A DNA stretch of 10,071 nt from an uncultured Lacibacter sp. (lineage in GTDB: Bacteria; Bacteroidota; Bacteroidia; Chitinophagales; Chitinophagaceae): contig NZ_CAMLGT010000137.1 in assembly GCF_946479605.1 (NCBI RefSeq), positions 1 to 10,071 of the forward strand. The letters are read 5' to 3'. Under the pieces are notes generated by a model. The model was not told the DNA's origin. It did not search any database and saw only the letters and a list, made by a program, of their open reading frames with translations. The first letter of the stretch is position 1; each line of letters begins with the position of its first letter. Positions 1 through 7,617 of the stretch are shown piece after piece. Both the position numbers and the translations under genes were made by a program.

Positions 1-2097
1 GATGTGCTGGCTGATGTATTGAAAGGAAAAAATGCTGTTGGGAATGACTTTTATATCTCTTCGCAAAATGCGGGCTCAAATACAAGCGCCCACACCCCAA
101 CTCCCTATTCTTCATTCAACATTGTTGCCACTGAAGACAATACAAGTGTTACTATCACACCATCAAAAAACATTGTGGGTCATGCAGCCGGTATTCCTTT
201 CACAATCACATTAAATCGAGGTCAGACCTATGCCGCCATCGCAACATCACAAGCTGCTGCTGAGCATTTAGGCGGATCAAAAGTTACTTCTACAAAGCCC
301 ATTGCAATAACATTAGCAGACGATCTTGTAACATCTCCCGGGTACGCCTGTGCTGACCTTATAGGAGATCAAACAATTCCAACAAGCATCTTAGGTACCG
401 AATATGTGGCGACAAAAGGCTATTTGTTAGGTACCCAGGAAAAAATCTACATCACTGCAACTGTTAATGGCACAACGGTATCACAAGACGGCATCGCTAT
501 AACCACCCTAAATGCAGGACAGTCATACCAAGCAAGCCTTACCAATGCTTCAACATTTATTCAGGCATCAAACCCCGTTTATGTTTACCAGATATCAGGA
601 ATTGGTTGCGAATTAGGCGGTGCAATCTTACCACCAATAAAATGTACAGGAAGTTTAGCAACAACCTATACAAGAAGCAGTGGCCGTGCCAATTACTTAA
701 ATGTACTGGTAAGAGCCGGTGGTGAATCATTCTTTAAAGTGAATGGTAACAATAGCGTTATAAAACCAACTGACTTTACGCCAGTGCCCGGTACAGCAAA
801 TCAATGGTTGGCAGCTAGTGTTTTACTATCAAATTCAATTTCGGCATTAGACTCTCCGGTAACCATCACCAACTCCCGTACTTTTTTCCATTTAGGAGTA
901 CTTATTGGAAACGACCGTGAAGGTACAGGCTATGGTTTCTTCAGCAGCTTTAATAACAACTACGCCAATGCATCAACCACTACTCCGTTGATTTGTGATG
1001 GTGGAACGATTTCATTAAAGGCAGATACGCTGTTAACGGCAACATATAGCTGGACAGGTCCAAATGGTTTCAGCAGCAACCAACAAAACCCCGTGATCAA
1101 TAACGCCTCTGTACTTAGTGCAGGAAAATATTATGTAACTGTAAGTTTACCGGGCTGTGGCAACCAGATCGATTCAGTCATGATTGGTATTGGTGGAGAA
1201 AAAACATCAACTGTGAACCAAACAATTTGCGAAGGCGATGTATTTGAAGGTTATACTTTATCAGGAACATATATCGACACATTGAGAACCTCACTTGGTT
1301 GCGACAGTATCCGTACACTTAACCTGGTAGTGCTGCCTGCATCAAGAACTATGCTGAATCAAATAACATGTGAAGGATATCCTTTCCTGGGCTACTCAAC
1401 CACGGGTACATATATTGATACACTTGTAGCTGCGAATGGTTGCGACAGTATACGTACGCTCAACCTTACTGTTTTGCCCAGCTCAAGAATAACTCTCACC
1501 GAAACGATTTGCCAGGGACAAACCTATCTTGGATATTCAACAGCCGGAACTTATATTGATACTCTTGTAGCTGCTAATGGCTGCGACAGTATCAGAACAT
1601 TAATACTTAACGTAGATACTCAGGCAAGACCAAATCTCGGTCCCAACAGAGAGTTATGTGTGGGCGATACCATTGTTTTATATCCGGGTATTTATGCATC
1701 GTACCTCTGGCAAGATAATTCTACGAACGACCGCTTTACAGTAAGGCAAACAGGAAATTACTCTGTAACAGTAACAAATGCCTGCGGTTCTGCAACCGAC
1801 GATGTTACGATCCGCAGTGTTGATTGTGTGATCCTTTTCCCAAATGCATTTACACCAAACGGGGATGGAAGAAACGATCAGTTTAAAATCCTGAATGCAT
1901 TTAACCTGCAGGATTATACCTTAACCATATTTAACCGATGGGGAGAACAGGTGTACTCCACAACTGATTTCAGAAACGGATGGAACGGAGAACATAAAGG
2001 CAGACCCCAGGATCCCGGTACATTTGTTTATCACTGCAGTTACAAAAAAGATAACATACCTGTTACTACAAAAGGCAGCTTTATTCTGATACGATAA
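1..2097 (+). CDS. Secreted adhesin-like protein with type IX secretion (type B) sorting domain, 5' partial
   Basis: The reading frame is open to the left edge, so the true start lies outside; the GTG at position 4 is not a credible start. The visible 698 residues show four parts. Residues about 20-320 resemble the IgGFc-binding family, with an NTSVTITPS strand followed by a GGSKVTSTKPIAITLADD segment. Residues about 328-400 form an Ig/PKD-like module (SWTGPNGF, GKYYVTVSLPGCG). Residues about 402-542 are three 47-residue repeats, and about 543-608 a second Ig-like module. From about residue 610 to the end is the gliding motility-associated C-terminal domain, with FPNAFTPNGDGRNDQF, FNRWGEQVY, GWNGE and a final KGSFILIR. 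In Bacteroidota this domain directs export through the type IX system to the cell surface or medium. A role in adhesion or gliding is inferred; the ligand is unknown. The TAA stop is followed by a strong hairpin. The domain calls are from motif recognition only. Confidence 0.88.
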   Translation, partial: DVLADVLKGKNAVGNDFYISSQNAGSNTSAHTPTPYSSFNIVATEDNTSVTITPSKNIVGHAAGIPFTITLNRGQTYAAIATSQAAAEHLGGSKVTSTKPIAITLADDLVTSPGYACADLIGDQTIPTSILGTEYVATKGYLLGTQEKIYITATVNGTTVSQDGIAITTLNAGQSYQASLTNASTFIQASNPVYVYQISGIGCELGGAILPPIKCTGSLATTYTRSSGRANYLNVLVRAGGESFFKVNGNNSVIKPTDFTPVPGTANQWLAASVLLSNSISALDSPVTITNSRTFFHLGVLIGNDREGTGYGFFSSFNNNYANASTTTPLICDGGTISLKADTLLTATYSWTGPNGFSSNQQNPVINNASVLSAGKYYVTVSLPGCGNQIDSVMIGIGGEKTSTVNQTICEGDVFEGYTLSGTYIDTLRTSLGCDSIRTLNLVVLPASRTMLNQITCEGYPFLGYSTTGTYIDTLVAANGCDSIRTLNLTVLPSSRITLTETICQGQTYLGYSTAGTYIDTLVAANGCDSIRTLILNVDTQARPNLGPNRELCVGDTIVLYPGIYASYLWQDNSTNDRFTVRQTGNYSVTVTNACGSATDDVTIRSVDCVILFPNAFTPNGDGRNDQFKILNAFNLQDYTLTIFNRWGEQVYSTTDFRNGWNGEHKGRPQDPGTFVYHCSYKKDNIPVTTKGSFILIR
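1207..1629 (+). repeat. Three tandem 141-bp repeats coding for 47-residue cysteine-pair modules
   Basis: Three in-frame units lie end to end at 1207-1347, 1348-1488 and 1489-1629, with no spacer. Each unit has cysteines at unit positions 8 and 32, the first in a T-C-(E/Q)-G context and the second in GCDSIRTL, and a central GTYIDTL. One disulfide per module is plausible because the protein is exported. Units 2 and 3 share the 19-residue stretch GTYIDTLVAANGCDSIRTL exactly, yet 9 of those 19 codons differ synonymously. Such modules are common as stalk repeats in secreted Bacteroidota proteins; a stalk or spacer role is inferred. Confidence 0.93.
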
Positions 2098-2117
2098 CGA
2101 AAATGAATATGGAAATA

Positions 2118-2150
2118 AAAACGCCACAACTGAAATTGCTGTGGCGTTTT
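2118..2150. terminator. Bidirectional intrinsic terminator between the convergent adhesin and lolA genes
   Basis: An 11-bp perfect stem pairs 2118-2128 (AAAACGCCACA) with 2140-2150 (TGTGGCGTTTT) around an 11-base loop. The GC-rich core is flanked by A residues on the left and T residues on the right, so the transcript ends in U residues whichever strand is read. It lies 20 bases past the adhesin stop codon and 21 bases past the lolA stop, which fits shared use by both genes. Confidence 0.85.
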
Positions 2151-2171
2151 CTTTATCATGAATATGCTTAA

Positions 2172-2852
2172 TTATCGTAAATCAACAACTTCTACCCCCG
2201 GGTACTTTGCTTTGTCAAAAACAAACTGCGTATCTGCTACTGCTGCTTTACCATTCAGTGTTCCAACTGTATAAGTATATTTATTGCCGCTCTTTTCAAG
2301 CACTTTTGTACTGTAAATTGTTTGCGTTGCTTTATCAACCCACACAATTACTTTAAAGAATGACTTTGTTTTATCAACAGGCGTTAATTCAATCTCCTGC
2401 AACGTTTTTCCAGCTTCTTTCTTTTCGCCATTTAATTTGTAAAGGAAGTCCTTATCGTAAAAATTCGAAAACAATTTTTGCGGAGTAATTGAATTTTGCG
2501 ACGCATCATATTTAGAAATTGTCACTTCGTTAACTGATTTGTCGTAGTTCCAGATGTTGGAACCATCGCAATAAATATCCTGACCGCCGGTAATATTTAC
2601 ACGGTATTTTGTTCCTTTTGTAAACAGCGAGCCTTTTTTTATACCTAGTACTTTGCCCTTTCCATCTTCATTCTTAAATGTAAATGTTGCCTGCACAGCT
2701 TTAAACGTTTTAAACTTTGCACTCACTGCATCAAGAATTTTTTTTGCTGCAGGATCGCTTTTGCCCAAACTCTGGCTTTGTGCTATTGCTGACAAACTGA
2801 ATATTACTGCAACTGCTGTAAATAGAATTGTCTTCATTCTAACGGTTTTCAT
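2172..2852 (-). CDS. lolA: LolA-like outer-membrane lipoprotein carrier protein
   Basis: This 226-residue protein has an N-terminal signal peptide: a hydrophobic stretch at about residues 9-21 and a likely cleavage after AIA at residue 24, with no lipobox cysteine. It is therefore expected to be a soluble periplasmic protein. The mature part matches the LolA fold in outline: an N-terminal helix (DPAAKKILDAVSAKFKTFKAV) followed by beta-rich segments with FTFKN, GSLFTKGTKYRV, DGSNIWNYDKSVNEV and a later KVIVWVDKATQTIYS. LolA carries lipoproteins from the inner-membrane Lol machinery to the outer membrane. The gene lies 192 bases downstream of ftsK in the same direction; ftsK-lolA order is also found in Escherichia coli, which supports the call. 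The ATG at 2852 is preceded by a modest AGGGA; an ATG at 2837 would give a shorter signal peptide and cannot be ruled out. Bacteroidota LolA-like proteins are diverged, so true orthology is likely but not shown. Confidence 0.85.
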   Translation of the reverse strand: MKTVRMKTILFTAVAVIFSLSAIAQSQSLGKSDPAAKKILDAVSAKFKTFKAVQATFTFKNEDGKGKVLGIKKGSLFTKGTKYRVNITGGQDIYCDGSNIWNYDKSVNEVTISKYDASQNSITPQKLFSNFYDKDFLYKLNGEKKEAGKTLQEIELTPVDKTKSFFKVIVWVDKATQTIYSTKVLEKSGNKYTYTVGTLNGKAAVADTQFVFDKAKYPGVEVVDLR

Positions 2853-2971
2853 TCTGTTCCCTGGTTTTAATTATTGGACTGATCAAACAATCCGGTTTTA
2901 TATTATTCAGATTGCCATCCAAAAGAATTGGTTGCAATTGAAATACTTAAGAATTAATAAAGGATGTTTAT

Positions 2972-2993
2972 CAAATGTAAGGCCGCAAAGATA
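2972..2993 (-). promoter_or_regulatory. Candidate lolA promoter: two TAnnTTTG -7 elements
   Basis: On the minus strand TATCTTTG (2993 down to 2986) and TACATTTG (2979 down to 2972) both match the Bacteroidota -7 consensus TAnnTTTG. They lie in the 192-base gap between ftsK and lolA and would give a leader of roughly 110-130 bases. Neither has a clear TTG -33 element at the usual spacing, so these are half-promoters only. lolA could also be read through from ftsK, since no terminator is visible after the ftsK stop codon. Confidence 0.4.
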
Positions 2994-3044
2994 GGTATCT
3001 GCAGGAAAATGGCCGAGCGGTAGCCTTTGAACAAACTTTAACAA

Positions 3045-5606
3045 CTACCCCATCATTTCCAGGTGTTGATCAAGTTCAGCTTCAGTTTTTATCAATACAT
3101 CTCTTGCTTTACTTCCCTGGCTAGGGCCAACAATTCCTGCAGCTTCCAGCTGATCCATCAACCGCCCTGCACGGTTATAACCCAGCTTCATCCTGCGCTG
3201 CAATAACGATGTTGAACCCACCTGGTTTTGTACGATCAACCGGGCGGCATCCTCAAACAGCGAGTCCCTGTCTGCCAGATCAAAATCCCTGCCCTCCAAT
3301 TCCTTTTCATCGACATACTCTGGCAGTAAAAATGCTTGCGGATAGCCACGCTGCTTGCTGATAAACGAAACGATCTCATCTACCTCCGGTGTATCAACAA
3401 AAGCACATTGTAAACGTGTAAGCTCACCATTGTAACTGATCAACATATCACCTTTACCAATCAACTGCTCGGCACCACCTGTGTCAAGGATGGTACGGCT
3501 GTCGACTTTAGACGATACCTTAAATGCAATCCTTGCAGGGAAGTTGGCTTTAATAGTACCAGTGATAATATTTACGGATGGACGTTGCGTAGCAATGATG
3601 AGATGTATACCCACCGCACGGGCAAGCTGTGCCAATCGGGCAATTGGCATTTCCACTTCCTTACCAGCCGTCATGATCAAATCGGCAAACTCATCCACCA
3701 CCAATACGATAAACGGAAGGTACTGATGCCCTTTTTGAGGATTGAGTTTACGGGCAACAAACTTCTCATTGTATTCACGCAGGTTACGACAGCCTGCTTC
3801 CTTCAACAGGTCATAACGGTTATCCATTTCAATACACAAAGCGTTCAGTGTATTAATTACTTTCTTGGTATCGGTAATGATCGCTTCTTCTTCGCCCGGA
3901 AGTTTTGCAAGGAAATGCTTTTCAATATGACGGTACAAACTCAACTCTACTTTCTTAGGATCGACAAGTACCAGTTTTAATTGTGATGGATGTTTTTTGT
4001 ACAGCAGCGAAACAAGTATAGCATTCAACCCTACTGACTTACCTTGACCGGTTGCACCCGCCATGAGCAAGTGAGGCATTGTTGTAAGATCAACAATAAA
4101 GTTTTCGTTATCGATCTTTTTACCAATGGCAATGGGCAAACCAAAATTGTTATGCTGAAATTTTTCAGACGACAATAAGGTTTTCATACTCACAACCGTC
4201 TTCTTCACGTTTGGTACTTCAATACCAATAGTTCCTTTGCCGGGTATTGGTGCAATGATACGGATGCCCAATGCTGCAAGACTCAACGCAATATCATCTT
4301 CCAGGTTTTTAATACGTGAAATACGAACACCTGCCGCAGGAACAATTTCATACAGCGTTACTGTTGGCCCAACAGTTGCAAATATTTTCTGTATCTCAAT
4401 ATCGTAGTTACGGAGGGTGCTGATGATCTGATTTTTGTAATTCTCCAGCTCATGTGGGTCTTGAACAATCTTTTCACTGCCATGATTTTCCAGCAAATTC
4501 AAGGATGGGAATTTATAATCTTTCAGATCAAGGAAAGGATCGTACGGAGGCAAATTCTCAACTACTTTTTTAACGGTTGTTTCATCGCCGTCTTCATCCT
4601 CATCTCCCTCGTCTGATACCTGCTTTATTTCAAGCGCCGGACCTTCAACCGGAACATCGTTCCGCTGCTTTGCAGGTTTTTCTGCAACCGGTATGGTCAT
4701 TTCTTCCCGTTGTTCAATTACATCTTCTGCTTCAGAATCTATTGGTGTAATGAACTTTGGTTGCTCAACAACAGGCTTCACTTCTTCTTCACGCTCTGTA
4801 ATTTCAAATAAATGCAAAGGATTATTCGCCTCATCCTGTTGAGGAATTACCGGCACCAATGCCGGTCCTTTCTTCAATTGATTGCTCGCTTGTTTTACTT
4901 GTGGTAATTCAGCTTCATCAAAATCAACACGCTCGGCAATTTCTTCCGGAAGAGCATCAACAATTATTTCCTGATGTTTGGGCTTTTTAGCAGGCAGATT
5001 AAACACAGGATTGAAGCGCCATATAAAATAAGACAATGCAGCAAGACCAAGAATTAACCCTGTTCCCATTGGCCCAACAAACCCGTTTAACCATGTTGAG
5101 GAATAGTTACCAAATGCACCACCCCATGGAAAAGCAAAACTCCGCATGAAGAACGAAAAGAAAACAGGCAACACCAATAAACCCACCAGCACATACTTCA
5201 GGTTACGTGTAGGGGAAAAAATTTTCTTCCCAAATAAAAAATTAACGCCTATAATAAAAAAGAAACTGCAAATGAGATAGGACGCCACGCCAAAGCCTTT
5301 ATAAAAAAACAGGTGCGATATCCATGCACCAAAACGGCCCAGTAAATTTGATACAAGGAGTTCATTATCGAACAGGATACCCGAAGCATTTTGCAACACC
5401 TTATCCTGGTCTTCTTTCCAGGTAAACAGGTATGATGTAAAAGCAATGAATAAAACAAGTGAAATGATCAGCAACGATATACCGGCAATCTTATGCGTCC
5501 GCTCATCTTTCACCAGTTCCTTTACATTTACCTGCTCCTCTTTTTCCTGCTTCAATTGCTCAGGACTTTCCTTTTTCTTCTTCTCTTTGGTGCGGTTTGA
5601 GGCCAT
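3045..5606 (-). CDS. ftsK: DNA translocase FtsK
   Basis: This gives 853 residues from the ATG at 5606. FtsK is a septum-anchored ATPase that pumps DNA at division and helps XerCD resolve chromosome dimers. After a Lys/Glu-rich cytoplasmic start (residues 1-39) there are four membrane segments at about 40-61, 104-126, 137-155 and 181-196. A long acidic, low-complexity linker runs to about residue 370. The RecA-like motor follows, with Walker A GATGQGKS at 517-524 and Walker B LVVDEFADL (D638, E639). The ATQRPSVNIITGTIKANFPARIAFKV-type segment typical of the family comes after it (core residues QRPSVNIITG). From about residue 781 the C-terminal gamma winged helix reads SLLQRRMKLGYNRAGRLMDQLE, the DNA-orienting domain. 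The frame is open up to an ATG at 5648, but the promoter lies between the two ATGs, so 5606 is preferred. All motor motifs are intact. Confidence 0.97.
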   Translation of the reverse strand: MASNRTKEKKKKESPEQLKQEKEEQVNVKELVKDERTHKIAGISLLIISLVLFIAFTSYLFTWKEDQDKVLQNASGILFDNELLVSNLLGRFGAWISHLFFYKGFGVASYLICSFFFIIGVNFLFGKKIFSPTRNLKYVLVGLLVLPVFFSFFMRSFAFPWGGAFGNYSSTWLNGFVGPMGTGLILGLAALSYFIWRFNPVFNLPAKKPKHQEIIVDALPEEIAERVDFDEAELPQVKQASNQLKKGPALVPVIPQQDEANNPLHLFEITEREEEVKPVVEQPKFITPIDSEAEDVIEQREEMTIPVAEKPAKQRNDVPVEGPALEIKQVSDEGDEDEDGDETTVKKVVENLPPYDPFLDLKDYKFPSLNLLENHGSEKIVQDPHELENYKNQIISTLRNYDIEIQKIFATVGPTVTLYEIVPAAGVRISRIKNLEDDIALSLAALGIRIIAPIPGKGTIGIEVPNVKKTVVSMKTLLSSEKFQHNNFGLPIAIGKKIDNENFIVDLTTMPHLLMAGATGQGKSVGLNAILVSLLYKKHPSQLKLVLVDPKKVELSLYRHIEKHFLAKLPGEEEAIITDTKKVINTLNALCIEMDNRYDLLKEAGCRNLREYNEKFVARKLNPQKGHQYLPFIVLVVDEFADLIMTAGKEVEMPIARLAQLARAVGIHLIIATQRPSVNIITGTIKANFPARIAFKVSSKVDSRTILDTGGAEQLIGKGDMLISYNGELTRLQCAFVDTPEVDEIVSFISKQRGYPQAFLLPEYVDEKELEGRDFDLADRDSLFEDAARLIVQNQVGSTSLLQRRMKLGYNRAGRLMDQLEAAGIVGPSQGSKARDVLIKTEAELDQHLEMMG

Positions 5607-5611
5607 AAAAA

Positions 5612-5641
5612 CAAAGATAAAGAATGGAAACATCCCAGCAA
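5612..5641 (-). promoter_or_regulatory. ftsK promoter (TTG-N19-TATCTTTG)
   Basis: On the minus strand a TTG at 5641-5639 is followed, after 19 bases, by TATCTTTG at 5619-5612. This matches the Bacteroidota sigma factor consensus of a TTG -33 element and a TAnnTTTG -7 element with normal spacing. The -7 element ends only 5 bases (TTTTT) before the ftsK ATG at 5606. The transcript would therefore start at or within about 3 bases of the ATG. It also excludes the upstream ATG at 5648, which would lie outside the transcript. Confidence 0.68.
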
Positions 5642-5701
5642 CAGCCAAAAGAAAGCCGCTTTCCGTAAAAATTTCTATCTTACTGCTGAACTTACTGCTT
5701 C

Positions 5702-7612
5702 ATGAAAAAATACTGCCTGCCTGTTCTTCTGTTTCTGCTGAATTTTTCAGTAGCAAAGGCGCACGAAGACACCAGCTATTCCGTTATTTACACCTCCAAG
5801 GTTAACAACCTGCATTTCCTGCAGGCCAATATGCATGTGTATGTTGATACCAATAACAATATCGATATACAAACCCTCCGGGGTACCATGTTTCTCCATC
5901 TGAATGAGAAACCGAAAAGAAGGGTTGAAAAACACCTGATGATCGACTCCAAAGTATACCTGCTCTTCTGGATCAACAACGATGAGGATAAACCGAGGAG
6001 CTTTTACATAACACCTGGCATTTACGCAAAGGAATGTGTTGTATTCAGCCGCATAAATAATGATTACCCATGGAAGGAAGTACCCGGACAAATTGACCCC
6101 GAGAAGAATGAAGACGCTTACAGATTGCTTACCATTGACCCGGGTGTGGAAATGCAGGTGCTTGTGCGTTGCCGTTATGCACGAACAAATATTGTTACCC
6201 TTGCTCCCTTTCTGATCAATCCCATTTACTTTGATGACCATGTAAACAAAATTCACAATAACTGGTACGGTGTAAATACATTCACCTACCTGCTGTGCGG
6301 CTTATTGCTGATGATGACGTTGTATTCACTTGCAAACTATCTGCAGAACTATAAGCGCTCATTCCTTTATTATTCCATTTATGCATTATCAATTGGTACG
6401 TTGTTATTTCTAAAAGCTGTTTTATATAAACGATCTATTCCGTTCAATTTCTTTTACGAGGAATATTTCGATTACTTTCTGCAGATCGTTGGCTATATCT
6501 TTTACATTGGTTTTACACGCATGTTTTTGAACACACCTACCAATTATCCCACACTGAATAAACTATTTATTATTGCAGAAATTGTACTGGCAGTATTTCT
6601 TGCTGTATTTACCATTTTCTATTTTACAGGAGCTTCATACAATAAACTTGTAACAACAGAAAACACCAGTAAGTTCTTCCTCATTTTCCTTGGAATTGCC
6701 TACCTGGTACTGGGGATTGTAAAGCGTAACCGGTTGATGAATTATTTACTGGCTGGCAATATTGCCAACCTCATAGGTGGTGGTATTTCGCAATACCTCA
6801 TTTCATTTCCCACAACAAATATCTTCCCCACCCGTGGCTTGTTCCAGCAATCGCTGGTCTATTTTGAAGTGGGTATTTTGTTTGAATTGATCTTCTTCCT
6901 GCTTGGCCTTGTGTACAAAAACAAAATTGAACTGATTGAAAAAGTAAAGATGGATGAAGCCATCAAACAGGAAGCCGACAGGCAGGAATATGAAAAACAG
7001 ATTGCAGTACTGAGCGCACAGCAGGATGAACGCAGCCGTATTTCTGCAGATATGCATGATGAGCTGGGAAGTGGTGTTACTGCCATACGCCTGCTGAGTG
7101 AAATTGCCCGCCAAAAAACAAAGGCCGCACCGGTTGAAGAGATCTCCCGTATTTCTTACAACGCTAATGAGCTTATGACAAAGATGAATGCCATCATCTG
7201 GAGTATGAACCCCGGCAATGATACGGTGAACAGTCTTGTGGCATATATCCGTTCTTATGCGTCGGAGTATCTTGACAACTTTGATATGGATTATCATATC
7301 AATATTTCAAACAACATACCTGAAATGGAAGTGTCCGGTGTAAAACGTCGCAACCTCTTTCTTGTATTAAAAGAGTCCATCAACAATGTAATGAAGCATG
7401 CAAAGGCTACCGAGGTAGAGATCAACATACGTTTTGCTGATCATCACATGTTCATTGAAATTGTTGATAACGGAAAGGGAATTGATGCTGAAAAACTGAA
7501 TCAGTTTGGCAATGGATTAAAAAATATGCAGCGAAGGATGGAAAGTATAGGCGGCAGTTTTGCCATTGTCAGCAACAACGGAACTACTGTAAAATTAGAA
7601 GTGCCTTTGTAA
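5702..7612 (+). CDS. Membrane sensor histidine kinase with 7TMR-DISM-like sensor and HisKA_3/HATPase core
   Basis: This 636-residue protein has a signal peptide (residues 1-20, ending in AKA), then an extracytoplasmic beta-rich domain to about residue 195, then a run of about seven hydrophobic segments to about residue 405. This layout resembles 7TMR-DISM sensors. A charged, probably coiled-coil linker at about 413-447 leads to the dimerisation helix with the phospho-acceptor in ADMHDELGSG (H452). The ATP-binding domain has an N box KESINNVMKHA (E558, N562), a G1 box DNGKGI (589-594) and a G2 box GNGLKNM (603-609). The H box is of the NarX/LytS-like HisKA_3 type. The kinase and binding residues look complete. 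It should autophosphorylate in response to an outside or envelope signal, which is unknown. Usually such kinases pair with a LuxR- or LytTR-type regulator, but none is adjacent. The upstream neighbour ftsK is divergent and the downstream gene convergent, so it is probably transcribed alone. No clear promoter was seen; TATCTTAC at 5676 is a poor match. Confidence 0.92.
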   Translation: MKKYCLPVLLFLLNFSVAKAHEDTSYSVIYTSKVNNLHFLQANMHVYVDTNNNIDIQTLRGTMFLHLNEKPKRRVEKHLMIDSKVYLLFWINNDEDKPRSFYITPGIYAKECVVFSRINNDYPWKEVPGQIDPEKNEDAYRLLTIDPGVEMQVLVRCRYARTNIVTLAPFLINPIYFDDHVNKIHNNWYGVNTFTYLLCGLLLMMTLYSLANYLQNYKRSFLYYSIYALSIGTLLFLKAVLYKRSIPFNFFYEEYFDYFLQIVGYIFYIGFTRMFLNTPTNYPTLNKLFIIAEIVLAVFLAVFTIFYFTGASYNKLVTTENTSKFFLIFLGIAYLVLGIVKRNRLMNYLLAGNIANLIGGGISQYLISFPTTNIFPTRGLFQQSLVYFEVGILFELIFFLLGLVYKNKIELIEKVKMDEAIKQEADRQEYEKQIAVLSAQQDERSRISADMHDELGSGVTAIRLLSEIARQKTKAAPVEEISRISYNANELMTKMNAIIWSMNPGNDTVNSLVAYIRSYASEYLDNFDMDYHINISNNIPEMEVSGVKRRNLFLVLKESINNVMKHAKATEVEINIRFADHHMFIEIVDNGKGIDAEKLNQFGNGLKNMQRRMESIGGSFAIVSNNGTTVKLEVPL

Positions 7613-7617
7613 TCTCA

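Noticed and set aside
4..6. GTG at position 4 as the true start of the adhesin gene
   Set aside because: The frame is open to the window edge, there is no signal peptide, and the protein begins in the middle of a domain.
3006..3040. A tRNA gene suggested by the GGCCGAGCGGT string
   Set aside because: No acceptor stem pairing, anticodon arm or TTCGA-type T loop follows; the sequence runs straight into the 3' end of ftsK.
5607..5648. Upstream ATG at 5648 as the ftsK start, adding 14 residues (MAVAGMFPFFIFVF)
   Set aside because: A well-formed promoter (5612-5641) lies inside this segment, and the added hydrophobic stretch does not fit the charged cytoplasmic N-terminus normal for FtsK.
5747..6256. 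A 169-residue open frame on the minus strand opposite the sensor kinase
   Set aside because: It lies wholly antisense to the signal peptide and sensor domain of a well-supported gene and shows no recognisable motifs.
6803..7297. A 164-residue open frame on the minus strand opposite the kinase catalytic region
   Set aside because: It is antisense to the linker and H box of the histidine kinase and has a histidine/isoleucine-rich, cysteine-rich composition typical of shadow frames.
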